In this document: positions 14,492-22,477 of the stretch, one piece after another
Position numbering within the stretch: the stretch's first letter is position 1
Layout: every line of letters starts with the position of its first letter
NCBI GenBank assembly: GCA_028276475.1
Contig: JAPYWH010000012.1
Span: 1-34,554 of the forward strand
Reading direction: 5' to 3'
Length of the DNA stretch: 34,554 nt
Origin: Thermocrinis sp.
Lineage (GTDB): Bacteria; Aquificota; Aquificia; Aquificales; Aquificaceae
Position numbers and translations under genes: made by a program
The notes under the pieces: generated by a model
Seen by the model: the letters and a program-made list of their open reading frames with translations, nothing else
Databases searched by the model: none
Told to the model about the DNA's origin: nothing

Positions 14492-16045
14492 ATGGACTTT
14501 GAGGTCTTTGAAAGTTTTTTTGAGGGGGTCCTTGTCTTAGACCAAAAGTTAAGGGTAGTTTATGCAAACTCATCTGCCAAAGAGATTTTAGGAGACAAGT
14601 TAAAAATAGGGGAAGGGTGCAAGGGGCTCTTTTCTATTTGCGAAAGCTGTCCTGCAAAGTTTGTAAAGGAGGAGGGAGAGGGTGTTCAGGTTTATGATGT
14701 GGAGACTGCGTCTGGCAGGCATGTGTGTTGGAGCATGAGCTTTGTAAAGAATGCCTACTTTGTGGAAACCTTCAGGGATGTTAGCAATGTGGTCCATTGT
14801 ATAGTGGAGGCAGAAAGGCAAAGGGCACACAAGGAAGCCATACTCAACTCCATAGTGGAAGCCATCCTTGTGGTGGATAAAGAGGGCTATGTGCTGGAGC
14901 ACAACCAAATAGCCCACAGGATGCTATGCAGGCAAGAGGAAGAGAGCTTGGTAGGTAAAAACATAAAGGAGCTTATAGAACTCTCCTTGGAGGAGCTACC
15001 GCCGGAGGGTGAAAGGGCGGATGTTTATGTGGAAACACCCTGCGGAAAGCAGAAGGCTTCTGTGTTGGTGTCCCCTATGAGCTCCGGCTTTGGGTATGTG
15101 GTATCTTTGCATCCCATCCAAGAAGTGCTAAGCTGCACCCTCGGGGAAGAAAACGCCCTTGTTTTCAAAAGCAAGGCTATGCAAAAGGTCCTTGAGCTTG
15201 CCCAAAGCGTGGCGGAGTACGATACCAACGTGCTAATAGAGGGAGAGACGGGAACGGGTAAAAACCTCTTGGCTAAATACATACATTACCTTTCTCCCAG
15301 AAGGGACAAACCCTTTGTGAAGATCAACTGTAGTGCAATACCGGAGGGGCTCTTAGAGGCGGAGCTCTTTGGCTACGTGAAGGGCGCATTCACCGGTGCC
15401 ATAAAGGACAAACCCGGAAAGGTAGAATTGGCAGAGGGAGGAACGCTACTTTTGGACGAAATAGGAGACATGCCCATGAGCCTTCAGGCAAAGATCTTGC
15501 ATTTAGTTCAAGACAGGGAGTTTGAGAGACTTGGAGACACCAAATTCCGCAAAGCCAGCGTTCGGATCATAGCCAGCACCAACAAAAACTTATGGGAAAT
15601 GGTTCAAAGGGGCAAATTTAGGGAAGACCTATACTACAGGCTGAGCGTGATAAAGATAACCATTCCACCTCTGAGGGATAGGAGGGAGGATATTCCCATA
15701 TTGGTGGAACACTTTCTTCAGAAGTTCTCCAAAAAATACAACAGAAGGCTAAAGGGGATCTCCCCCGAGGTAATGAAAATGCTACTTTCTTATCCCTTTT
15801 ACGGAAACATAAGGGAGCTGGAGAACATAATAGAGAGGGCGGTTATTACTGCGAAGGGTTCCATGATAAGGGTGGAGGACCTCCAGTTGGACCACCAAGG
15901 GCGGGAGGAAGAAGAAAAGGAGAGGATCAAAAGGGTTTTAGAGCAGGTGGGAGGAAACAAGAGCTTGGCGGCTAAAATGCTTGGCATACACCGAACCACT
16001 CTCTGGCGTAAGATGAGGGAGTACGGTTTGGAAAATTTGGTATAA
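14492..16045 (+). CDS. Sigma-54-dependent transcriptional activator, PAS-AAA+-Fis
   Basis: This 517-residue enhancer-binding protein has a PAS-like N-terminus (about 5-100) containing Cys43, Cys50 and Cys53, a second PAS (about 112-205), an AAA+ domain (about 222-455) and a Fis-type HTH (about 487-511). Walker A is GETGTGKN (251-258), the sigma-54 contact loop GAFTGA is at 298-303 and Walker B LLLDEIGD at 319-326. There is no response-regulator receiver domain, so it senses a cytoplasmic signal directly; the Cys cluster suggests metal or redox sensing. It lies 6 bases after the SCP2 gene with no Shine-Dalgarno, implying low expression. It most likely controls this operon. Confidence 0.93.
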   Translation: MDFEVFESFFEGVLVLDQKLRVVYANSSAKEILGDKLKIGEGCKGLFSICESCPAKFVKEEGEGVQVYDVETASGRHVCWSMSFVKNAYFVETFRDVSNVVHCIVEAERQRAHKEAILNSIVEAILVVDKEGYVLEHNQIAHRMLCRQEEESLVGKNIKELIELSLEELPPEGERADVYVETPCGKQKASVLVSPMSSGFGYVVSLHPIQEVLSCTLGEENALVFKSKAMQKVLELAQSVAEYDTNVLIEGETGTGKNLLAKYIHYLSPRRDKPFVKINCSAIPEGLLEAELFGYVKGAFTGAIKDKPGKVELAEGGTLLLDEIGDMPMSLQAKILHLVQDREFERLGDTKFRKASVRIIASTNKNLWEMVQRGKFREDLYYRLSVIKITIPPLRDRREDIPILVEHFLQKFSKKYNRRLKGISPEVMKMLLSYPFYGNIRELENIIERAVITAKGSMIRVEDLQLDHQGREEEEKERIKRVLEQVGGNKSLAAKMLGIHRTTLWRKMREYGLENLV

Positions 16046-16046
16046 T
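16041..16046 (+). promoter_or_regulatory. -10 box of the tRNA-Asn/min transcript
   Basis: TATAAT overlaps the TAA stop of the activator gene and lies 11 bases before the tRNA 5' end, a fitting position. I see no convincing -35 hexamer 16-18 bases upstream, so this promoter is only partly supported. Confidence 0.5.
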
Positions 16047-16057
16047 TTTATATTGCA

Positions 16058-16130
16058 TCCGGGGTAGCTCAACGGGCAGAGCGGGTGGCTGTTAACCACC
16101 AGGTTGGGGGTTCGAGGCCCTCCCCCGGAG
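16058..16130 (+). tRNA. tRNA-Asn (anticodon GUU)
   Basis: A full cloverleaf can be drawn: acceptor TCCGGGG/CCCCGGA, D stem GCTC/GAGC, anticodon stem GGTGG/CCACC with loop CTGTTAA (GTT at 16091-16093), variable AGGTT and T arm GGGGG-TTCGAGG-CCCTC with one G-U pair. The discriminator is G. CCA is not encoded; the next bases are CATTG. The G-rich stems suit a thermophile. minC begins 10 bases after the 3' end. Confidence 0.95.
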
Positions 16131-16140
16131 CATTGAAAAA

Positions 16141-16704
16141 ATGATTGAGATAAAGGGCATAACTTTACCAGTGCTCTTGATCAGGCTCTCCGAGGGAGCG
16201 GAGGAATCGGCGGTATTTGAACAGGTAGAGAAAATACTTAACTCCAAGCTCTCTGAGGGTGCCTACTTCTTAGTGGAGGGGGACTCCCCCTTGGCAAAAA
16301 AAGTTGAAGAGTTTTTAACGAAGAAGGATGTAAGGAACATTAAGAAGCTTGAAAAGGTCTTAGAAAAGAATGCTCCGGAGCCAAGGCTCTTGGTCATAGA
16401 AAAACATCTCAGGTCGGGGCAAAGGATAGAGCACAATGGGGATGTGTTGGTGCTTGGGAATGTGAATAAGGACGCCCAAATTGTGGCAACGGGAAACATA
16501 ATAGTCATGGGTACTCTCAGAGGCATTGCTATAGCGGGAGCCCTCGGAGATGAAAGTGCTGTAGTGGTAGCCTTAAGGATGGAGCCACAACAGATAAGAA
16601 TAGGCAGAAGGATCGCCATATCTAACGAGGAGGAGAGGGTATCCCCTGGCTATCCTGAGATTGCAAAAGTGGAAGATGGTGCTATAATTCTTGAAAGGGT
16701 GTAA
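16141..16704 (+). CDS. minC: Septum site-determining protein MinC
   Basis: MinC (187 residues) blocks FtsZ assembly away from mid-cell when brought to the membrane by MinD. The N-terminal domain (about 1-85) is followed by a short linker and the C-terminal right-handed beta-helix, seen in HLRSGQRIEHNGDVLVLGNVNKDAQIVATGNIIVMGTLRGIAIAG. It is slightly shorter than the E. coli protein but complete. It is first of minCDE, followed 2 bases later by minD. The only Shine-Dalgarno-like sequence, GGAG at 16127-16130, is the last four bases of the tRNA-Asn. Confidence 0.93.
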   Translation: MIEIKGITLPVLLIRLSEGAEESAVFEQVEKILNSKLSEGAYFLVEGDSPLAKKVEEFLTKKDVRNIKKLEKVLEKNAPEPRLLVIEKHLRSGQRIEHNGDVLVLGNVNKDAQIVATGNIIVMGTLRGIAIAGALGDESAVVVALRMEPQQIRIGRRIAISNEEERVSPGYPEIAKVEDGAIILERV

Positions 16705-16706
16705 AG

Positions 16707-17495
16707 ATGACAAAGGTTTTTGTGGTTACATCGGGCAAAGGGGGTGTAGGAAAGACAACCATAACCGCCAACCTCTCAGTAGCCCTTGCAAAAATGGAAA
16801 AGAAGGTCTTATGCATCGATGCAGACATAGGGCTAAGAAACCTTGACATGATCCTGGGTTTGGAAAACAGGATCGTTTATGATGTGCTGGATGTTCTTGA
16901 GGGAAGGGTGGATTTTCAAAAGGCTTTGGTCAAGGACAAAAGGGGCTTTAGCCTGTGGCTTTTGCCCGCCAATCAAACTAAAAACAAGGATGCTGTAGAC
17001 CCAGAAAAGTGGCTAAAGCTCGTTGAGGATATAAAAAGTTCAGGGCAGTACGATTACATATTCATAGACTCTCCTGCGGGAATAGAGAGGGGCTTTCAGA
17101 TCGCATCTTCCCCCGCGGACAGTGCCTTGGTGGTGGTAAATCCTGAAGTATCCTCTGTAAGGGATGCGGATAGGATCATAGGAATGTTGGAAAACATGGG
17201 AAAGAGCGACTACAAGCTGATAATAAACCGAATAAGATGGGATGCGGTGGAAAAGGGTCAAATGCTTTCTGTGGAGGATGTAGTGGAAATCCTGAGGGCG
17301 CCCCTCTTAGGTGTTGTGCCCGAAGAACCAAAGCTTGTGGATTTTACCAACAGAGGAGAACCCATTGTTTTGGAAGACTATCCCGCGTCAAAGGCACTCA
17401 TGGATATAGCAAGGAGAATAGCTGGAGAAGAGGTTCCCATGGTATATCATGGGCAGAAGAAGGGACTCTTTGAGAAGCTGTTTGGGAGATGGTAA
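16707..17495 (+). CDS. minD: Septum site-determining ATPase MinD
   Basis: MinD (262 residues) is a membrane-associated ATPase that recruits MinC and is released by MinE. It has the deviant Walker A KGGVGKTT near the start, switch I-type DADIGLRNLDMILGLE, and YDYIFIDSPAGIERGF as Walker B. The C-terminal amphipathic helix KKGLFEKLFGRW is the membrane-targeting sequence. Length is normal. Its end overlaps the first possible minE start, so the genes are translationally coupled. Confidence 0.96.
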   Translation: MTKVFVVTSGKGGVGKTTITANLSVALAKMEKKVLCIDADIGLRNLDMILGLENRIVYDVLDVLEGRVDFQKALVKDKRGFSLWLLPANQTKNKDAVDPEKWLKLVEDIKSSGQYDYIFIDSPAGIERGFQIASSPADSALVVVNPEVSSVRDADRIIGMLENMGKSDYKLIINRIRWDAVEKGQMLSVEDVVEILRAPLLGVVPEEPKLVDFTNRGEPIVLEDYPASKALMDIARRIAGEEVPMVYHGQKKGLFEKLFGRW

Positions 17496-17737
17496 TGATC
17501 TTGGACTTTTTATTTGGACGCAATAAAAGCAAAGATGAGGCAAAGAGGAGGCTTACCCTTGTGCTTGCCTATGAAAGGAAAGGACTTCCACCCAATTTTA
17601 TAGAAAGGCTGAGGGATGACCTGGTGTATGTTTTCTCTAAATATTCCCAGTTTGATGTTAATAGAATTGAGGTAGATATAAAAAAGGAAAGGGAGGGCTT
17701 TGAGGAGCTCTGGATCAGCATACCCTTTAAACAATGA
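17495..17737 (+). CDS. minE: Cell division topological specificity factor MinE
   Basis: MinE (80 residues) stimulates MinD ATPase and so restricts MinCD to the poles. The N-terminus MILDFLFGRNKSKDEAKRRL is the membrane-binding and anti-MinCD helix; LVLAYERKGLPP is the MinD-contact strand/helix, followed by the dimerisation domain ending PFKQ. I prefer the ATG at 17495, which aligns with other MinE starts and has GGGAG at a better distance; ATG 17489 would add two residues. The 3' end overlaps the HAD gene by 4 bases. Confidence 0.92.
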   Translation: MILDFLFGRNKSKDEAKRRLTLVLAYERKGLPPNFIERLRDDLVYVFSKYSQFDVNRIEVDIKKEREGFEELWISIPFKQ

Positions 17738-18531
17738 AGGGGAAGATCTTTTTGATAGACCTTGACGGCGTCTTGGTGGGGGATAAAAAGCTTAACCCTA
17801 TAAAGGGGGCAAAGGAGTTCGTTGAAGCATTAATGTCTAAAGGTATCCCCTTTAGGGTGGTATCCAACAACTCCACAAGACCACCCTCTGAAATCGTAAA
17901 GATTTTAAGGGAAAAGGGTTTAGAGTTGGAAGAGGGGCGCTTTGTGAGCCCCCTTAAAGTTCTGCCAAAATATCTGAGGTCCATAAACATCAAAAGGGTC
18001 TTACTCATAGGTATGGAACCAGTGAAGAGGTATCTTATGGAAGAGGGCATTGAGGTGGTTGAAGACCATAAGGTTCAAGGAGTCGTGGTAGCCCAGGACA
18101 GGAGCCTTGACTTTCATAAGCTAAAGCTGGCTGTCTCTGCGGTCTTTTTGGCATCCGCCAAGATCATTCCAGTGAACTTGAGCAGGATCGTAAAGGACGA
18201 CGATGGGCTTTACTTCCCCGGTGCGGGCAGTGTGGCATTAATGCTAAAGCACGCCACCAACTACCCGGATGAACTTCCAAACCTTGGAAAACCTTCAAAG
18301 GAGTTTATAGACTATGCCCTAGATGGGCTTGAGGGAGAGGAAGTTTATCTCATAAGCGACGACATATACACAGACCTCTTTGGTGCCAAGGCGCTAGGTA
18401 TAAAGACCATCTTTATGACCACGGGCAAATATACAAGGGATGAGTTAAAAAGGGCGAACTTTGAGCCAGACCTTACCTTTGATGCCCTTGAGGAGTTGAT
18501 GGAACATTTTGGTTTAAAATCTTCCTTTTAA
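17734..18531 (+). CDS. HAD-IIA family (NagD-like) phosphatase
   Basis: This 265-residue protein is a HAD-superfamily hydrolase of subclass IIA. Motif I is LIDLDGVLVGD (Asp nucleophile 9 and Asp11), motif II is VSNNSTR, and the C-terminal metal site is LISDDIYTDLFGAKALGIKTIFMTTGKY. NagD-like members dephosphorylate sugar phosphates, nucleotides or p-nitrophenyl phosphate; the natural substrate cannot be read here. The ATG overlaps the minE stop (ATGA), and the stop overlaps the carB2 start (TAATG), so it is tightly coupled to both. Confidence 0.88.
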   Translation: MKGKIFLIDLDGVLVGDKKLNPIKGAKEFVEALMSKGIPFRVVSNNSTRPPSEIVKILREKGLELEEGRFVSPLKVLPKYLRSINIKRVLLIGMEPVKRYLMEEGIEVVEDHKVQGVVVAQDRSLDFHKLKLAVSAVFLASAKIIPVNLSRIVKDDDGLYFPGAGSVALMLKHATNYPDELPNLGKPSKEFIDYALDGLEGEEVYLISDDIYTDLFGAKALGIKTIFMTTGKYTRDELKRANFEPDLTFDALEELMEHFGLKSSF

Positions 18532-20132
18532 TGAAAGTTATCATTCTTGGTAGTGGTCCAAACCGAATAGGTCAAGGTATAGAGTTTGACTATGCCTGCG
18601 TCCAAGCCATCTTTGCCCTAAGGGAAGAGGGCGTTCAGACGGTTATGGTAAATTGCAACCCGGAGACCGTCTCCACCGACTACGATACCGCAGACAGGCT
18701 GTATTTTGAGCCCATCGTCCTGGAAAACGTCCTTGAGATAATAAGGAGGGAAAAACCCGACGGACTTCTGATCCAGTTTGGAGGGCAAACACCCTTAAAG
18801 CTTTCCATACCTTTGAGGAACTTAAAAGTTCCCATCTTGGGCACAGACCCAGAGAGCATAGACATAGCAGAGGACAGGGAAAGGTTCAGGGACCTTATAA
18901 ACCAACTTGGATTAAAACAGCCAGAGAGCCTGACTGCAAGAACTAAAGAAGAAGCCCTGACGCGTGCAAAGGAGCTGGGCTACCCACTGCTTGTGCGACC
19001 CTCCTATGTGCTCGGAGGCAGGGCTATGAGGATCGTCTACGAAGAGGGGGATCTTGTGGAGTATTTGCAAGAGGCGGTGGAGGTTAGCTACCAAAGACCC
19101 ATCCTTTTGGACAGGTATCTTTCCCACAGCGTGGAAGTGGATGTGGATGCCCTCGGAGATGGTGAAGACTTTTTGATAGGTGCGGTTATGGAGCACATAG
19201 AGGAGGCTGGTGTCCATTCGGGAGATAGCGCCGCGTCTATTCCTCCCTACACCCTTGGAAAGGATACGGTGGAGGAGATAAAGAGGCAAACCAAACTCAT
19301 AGCCAAAGCCCTAAAGGTAAAGGGGCTCATCAACCTTCAGTTTGCGGTAAAGGATGGAGAGGTGTATGTTTTGGAGGTTAATCCGAGGGCTTCTCGGACT
19401 GTGCCCTTTGTCAGCAAGAGTATAGGCTATTCTTTGGCAAAGCTTGCCGCCAAGGTGTGCGTGGGAAAAAGGCTAAGGGAACTTGTGCCCGAGGTATTTG
19501 AAAGGCTTGAAAAAGGCAATGTCCATTACTGCAGTGATTTCCTACCAAAGGAGTGGAATTACTACACCGTTAAGGAAGTAGTTTTTCCATGGAACAGATT
19601 TCCTGAGGTGGACCCCCTTTTGGGTCCGGAGATGAGGAGTACGGGGGAGGTGATGGGCATAGACAGAAAGTTTGGTCTTGCTTATTACAAAGCCCAGCTT
19701 GCATCTGGTAGTAGGTTGCCCACAGAGGGCAGAGTTTTCATAAGCGTGGCAGACAGAGACAAGCCCAAAGTGTTTGGGTTGGCAAAGGGATTTTTGGACC
19801 TTGGCTTTGAGGTACTTGCAACCGCAGGAACCTACAGATTTTTAAAGGAAAGGGGATTGAATGTTAAGCAGGTTTTAAAGGTCTCCGAGGGAAGACCAAA
19901 CATAGTGGATATGATCAAAAACGGAGAGGTGCAGGCAGTTATAAACACACCCACCGGCAGAAGGGCAAGGTCTGATGCATACCACATCCGCAGGGCGACA
20001 GTCCAGCAGGGCATTCCCTACACCACAACTGTAAGAGGGGGCTACGCCATGTTAGAGGCAATAAGGTGCTATTTAGAACACAACAAAAGCCTTGAGGTCT
20101 ATTCCCTGCAGGAGGTTTTTGGTGAGGTATAG
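18531..20132 (+). CDS. carB2: Carbamoyl-phosphate synthase large chain, C-terminal half
   Basis: This 533-residue protein corresponds to the second half of bacterial CarB (about 1,070 residues). It begins at LGSGPNRIGQGIEFDYACV, the hallmark of the second synthetase unit, and continues with the ATP-grasp (RPSYVLGGRAMRIVY, LEVNPRASRTVPFVSKSIG). It ends with the MGS-like allosteric domain (VFISVADRDKP to TTTVRGGYAML). This half phosphorylates carbamate to carbamoyl phosphate for pyrimidine and arginine synthesis. The first half must be coded elsewhere; a carB split into two unlinked genes is known in Aquifex. It is a complete gene with its own start, not a truncation. Confidence 0.93.
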   Translation: MKVIILGSGPNRIGQGIEFDYACVQAIFALREEGVQTVMVNCNPETVSTDYDTADRLYFEPIVLENVLEIIRREKPDGLLIQFGGQTPLKLSIPLRNLKVPILGTDPESIDIAEDRERFRDLINQLGLKQPESLTARTKEEALTRAKELGYPLLVRPSYVLGGRAMRIVYEEGDLVEYLQEAVEVSYQRPILLDRYLSHSVEVDVDALGDGEDFLIGAVMEHIEEAGVHSGDSAASIPPYTLGKDTVEEIKRQTKLIAKALKVKGLINLQFAVKDGEVYVLEVNPRASRTVPFVSKSIGYSLAKLAAKVCVGKRLRELVPEVFERLEKGNVHYCSDFLPKEWNYYTVKEVVFPWNRFPEVDPLLGPEMRSTGEVMGIDRKFGLAYYKAQLASGSRLPTEGRVFISVADRDKPKVFGLAKGFLDLGFEVLATAGTYRFLKERGLNVKQVLKVSEGRPNIVDMIKNGEVQAVINTPTGRRARSDAYHIRRATVQQGIPYTTTVRGGYAMLEAIRCYLEHNKSLEVYSLQEVFGEV

Positions 20133-21435
20133 GTATAGACCCTACTCCTATGAGCGTCCCAAAAGACCCATTTTCTTAAAACTCATAAGAAGGCTCGCAG
20201 TTCTTTCTCTGTTATTTTTGAGCTTCTATGCCCTCTTTCTCTCCCTTGGGGGAAGACCCCAGTTGGAGGGTGTGGAGTCTTTAAAGTTCATCCCAGCGGA
20301 GGGGGAGTATAACCTAAAGGTGAAAAACGGCAAAATAAAATCCGCCAGGCTGTACGTAGAGCAGGAGGGAAAGGGCTACAAAGTTTTTGAGGGGAATTTC
20401 CCAGAGGGGACAGATTCTTTGAAGATAAGCATAAACGCCAAATCCTTGGGAATAAAGGAGGGAGATGCCAAGGTCAAGCTATGGGTGAGCGCTGGCTTCC
20501 TTAGAGAAAGGGAATACACCATTGACGCAAAGGCAGACCTAACTCCACCCTCTTTAGAAATTTTCTCCTATCCTACAAGCCTAAGGGAAGGTTCCGTGGG
20601 CGTTCTGAAGGTTAAAAGCAACGGTGCGGAGGTATCTTTGGAATGGGATGGCAAAAAGGTTTTAATGACCCCAGTTTCTCCGGAGGGTTATGTTGCCCTT
20701 TTCCCGGCTACTTTGGGTGTGGAGGGCATGGACCTACGTATAACTGCCAAAGACCAGGCGGGCAACTCAGCCCAAAGAACTTTAAGGATAGCCATCAAAA
20801 GGGCAAACTTTAAAAAGGAAAGGATAGACCTAACCGATGACTTTATAAACTCGGTGATCTATCCCCTCTTGGGAGAACAAGCCAAAGGGTTAGACCCTGT
20901 CTCTGCCTTTAAGATGGTAAACGAAGAGTGGAGAAAAAGGGATGTAAATAAGCTCTCAGAAATAACTCAAAAGAGCGAGCCTGTAAAACTTTGGAAGGGT
21001 GCCTTTATACAGCTACCAAACAGCAAGGTGCTCTCAATCTATGGCGTTGAAAGGTTCTATTACTACAAAGGACAGCAGGTTAGCCAAAGCAGGCATATGG
21101 GCTACGATTTTGCCTCGGTAGAAAGGGCACCTGTTCCCGCTTCCAGCGATGGAGTCGTTGCCTTTGTGGGCACATTGGGTATATACGGCAATGTGGTTTT
21201 GATAGACCACGGGCTTGGGCTCTTTAGCCTTTATGGGCACCTTTCGGAGAGTTCCGTCAAGGAGGGGCAGTATGTAAAGAGGGGGGACATTATAGGAAGG
21301 ACGGGCACAACGGGGCTTGCCCTGGGGGACCATCTTCACTTTGGCATCTTGGTGCACGGGCAAGAGGTGGACCCTATCTACTGGTTTGATCCCAAGTGGC
21401 TCAAAACAAACATAGACATCGCCTTTGAAAAATGA
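20122..21435 (+). CDS. Membrane-anchored M23 (LytM-type) metallopeptidase
   Basis: The protein has 437 residues, a very basic N-terminus (RYRYRPYSYERPKRP) and one transmembrane helix at about residues 22-43. A beta-rich periplasmic region of about 240 residues follows. The C-terminal M23 domain has Zn ligands in HMGYD and HLHFG plus the LYGHLS motif, so the site looks intact. It probably cleaves peptidoglycan cross-bridges during growth or division. I chose GTG at 20122, six bases after AGGAGG; a TTG at 20092 lies deep in carB2. It overlaps carB2 by 11 bases and the next gene by 4. Confidence 0.88.
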   Translation: MRYRYRPYSYERPKRPIFLKLIRRLAVLSLLFLSFYALFLSLGGRPQLEGVESLKFIPAEGEYNLKVKNGKIKSARLYVEQEGKGYKVFEGNFPEGTDSLKISINAKSLGIKEGDAKVKLWVSAGFLREREYTIDAKADLTPPSLEIFSYPTSLREGSVGVLKVKSNGAEVSLEWDGKKVLMTPVSPEGYVALFPATLGVEGMDLRITAKDQAGNSAQRTLRIAIKRANFKKERIDLTDDFINSVIYPLLGEQAKGLDPVSAFKMVNEEWRKRDVNKLSEITQKSEPVKLWKGAFIQLPNSKVLSIYGVERFYYYKGQQVSQSRHMGYDFASVERAPVPASSDGVVAFVGTLGIYGNVVLIDHGLGLFSLYGHLSESSVKEGQYVKRGDIIGRTGTTGLALGDHLHFGILVHGQEVDPIYWFDPKWLKTNIDIAFEK

Positions 21436-22076
21436 TAAGGAAACTGAGAAGGGAGCTCGTTATACTTCTTCTGCCCTTCATATCCTTACTTCTCAGGTTG
21501 TGGGCAAGGACCATAAGGTGGCAGAACAGGTATGACTTTGAGAAGGACAAAGGGAAAATATACGCCCTATGGCACGGATACGCCTTAGCCTTGGCTTTTT
21601 TTGGCTTAGACAGGGGTATAGTGGTCTTGGTTAGCCGGTTCAGGGACGGAGACATAGCGGACGGTCTTCTAAAGAGATTTGGCTTTGAAACTGTCAGGGG
21701 CTCTGCGGAGGAAGGAAGGGAAGGAAAGGGAGGAAGGTCTGCCCTTTTAAAGCTCATGGAACTTTTGAAAGAGGGCAAAAACGTAGCCATAACGGTGGAT
21801 GGTCCCAAGGGACCTCCCTTTAAGGCAAAGGATGGAGTTATTTTCTTAGCCCAAAAGACCGGTGCGGTGATCATCCCTGCCTGTGTAAAGTTTGAAAAGT
21901 TCTTCCGACTCAACACCTGGGACAGACTTGTAATTCCCTATCCCTTCACAAAAGCCCAACTTTTAGTGGGCAAAGAGATAAAGGTAAATCCAGAAGACAC
22001 TTTAGAAGATAAAAGAAGGGAGTTAGAGGAGGAGCTATTGACGCTTGAGAGGAGGTCTTTGGGCAACCCCGGATAA
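21432..22076 (+). CDS. DUF374 family lysophospholipid/lipid A acyltransferase-like protein
   Basis: This 214-residue protein matches the DUF374 group of acyltransferases: a hydrophobic N-terminus (VILLLPFISLLLRLWART), KIYALWHGYALAL, VLVSRFRDGDIADGLLKRFGFETVRGSA, and the characteristic AITVDGPKGPPFKAKDG followed by GVIFLAQKTGAVIIP. It is probably membrane-bound and acylates a lipid or lipid A precursor, but the substrate is unproven. The ATG overlaps the M23 gene stop. Its last 139 bases are also coding on the opposite strand. Confidence 0.85.
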   Translation: MIRKLRRELVILLLPFISLLLRLWARTIRWQNRYDFEKDKGKIYALWHGYALALAFFGLDRGIVVLVSRFRDGDIADGLLKRFGFETVRGSAEEGREGKGGRSALLKLMELLKEGKNVAITVDGPKGPPFKAKDGVIFLAQKTGAVIIPACVKFEKFFRLNTWDRLVIPYPFTKAQLLVGKEIKVNPEDTLEDKRRELEEELLTLERRSLGNPG

Positions 22077-22477
22077 GCCTTTATGAACCTACCCCTTTCG
22101 TCAAAAAGATAGGTGGAGGGAAGAAAGACGATCCGGTAGTATTCGTTGAACTTCACCTCTGGGTCAAGAACGGTAAGAAATTTAGGGCTGATGCCTATAT
22201 CTCTGTAGGATTTGACCACATCCTCCCGCACCATGGCTACCGCATAAGATATGATGTAAAGGTCTTTTCTTTTTTCTGCGAGCTCATTGAGAAGTTTTAA
22301 CTGCTCCGAGTGTCCCGCACAGGTCCTACTCCACACATAGAGAATTATCTTCTTTCCCTTAAACTGATTTAGAGATACCTTACTCCCATCTAAGGTCTCA
22401 AGGGAGAGGGGAGGGATGACCTCCCTTTGGGTGCAAGAGACAAAAAGCAAGGTCAAAAGAAGTCCAATTAGCCTCAA
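21938..22477 (-). CDS. Thioredoxin-fold (TlpA/AhpC-like) lipoprotein
   Basis: This 179-residue protein has a signal ending in LFVSC (Cys15), suggesting a lipoprotein. The TlpA-like domain follows: PPLSLETLDGSKVSLNQFKGKKIILYVWSRTCAGH, then VREDVVKSYRDIG and FLPSTYLFDERGRFIKAYPG. The active site is Cys53-Ala-Gly-His56, so only one of the two thioredoxin cysteines is kept. The fold should end near residue 140. The last 40 residues, rich in serine, are antisense to the acyltransferase gene. It overlaps thrC by 4 bases. Confidence 0.78.
   Translation of the reverse strand: MRLIGLLLTLLFVSCTQREVIPPLSLETLDGSKVSLNQFKGKKIILYVWSRTCAGHSEQLKLLNELAEKRKDLYIISYAVAMVREDVVKSYRDIGISPKFLTVLDPEVKFNEYYRIVFLPSTYLFDERGRFIKAYPGLPKDLLSSVNSSSSNSLLLSSKVSSGFTFISLPTKSWAFVKG

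Noticed and set aside
16018-16023. -35 element for tRNA-Asn
   Set aside because: No hexamer near TTGACA at 16-18 bases from TATAAT, so only the -10 box was recorded.
20092-20121. TTG start for the M23 peptidase
   Set aside because: The GTG at 20122 has an ideal AGGAGG six bases upstream, and the extension only repeats carB2 coding sequence in another frame.
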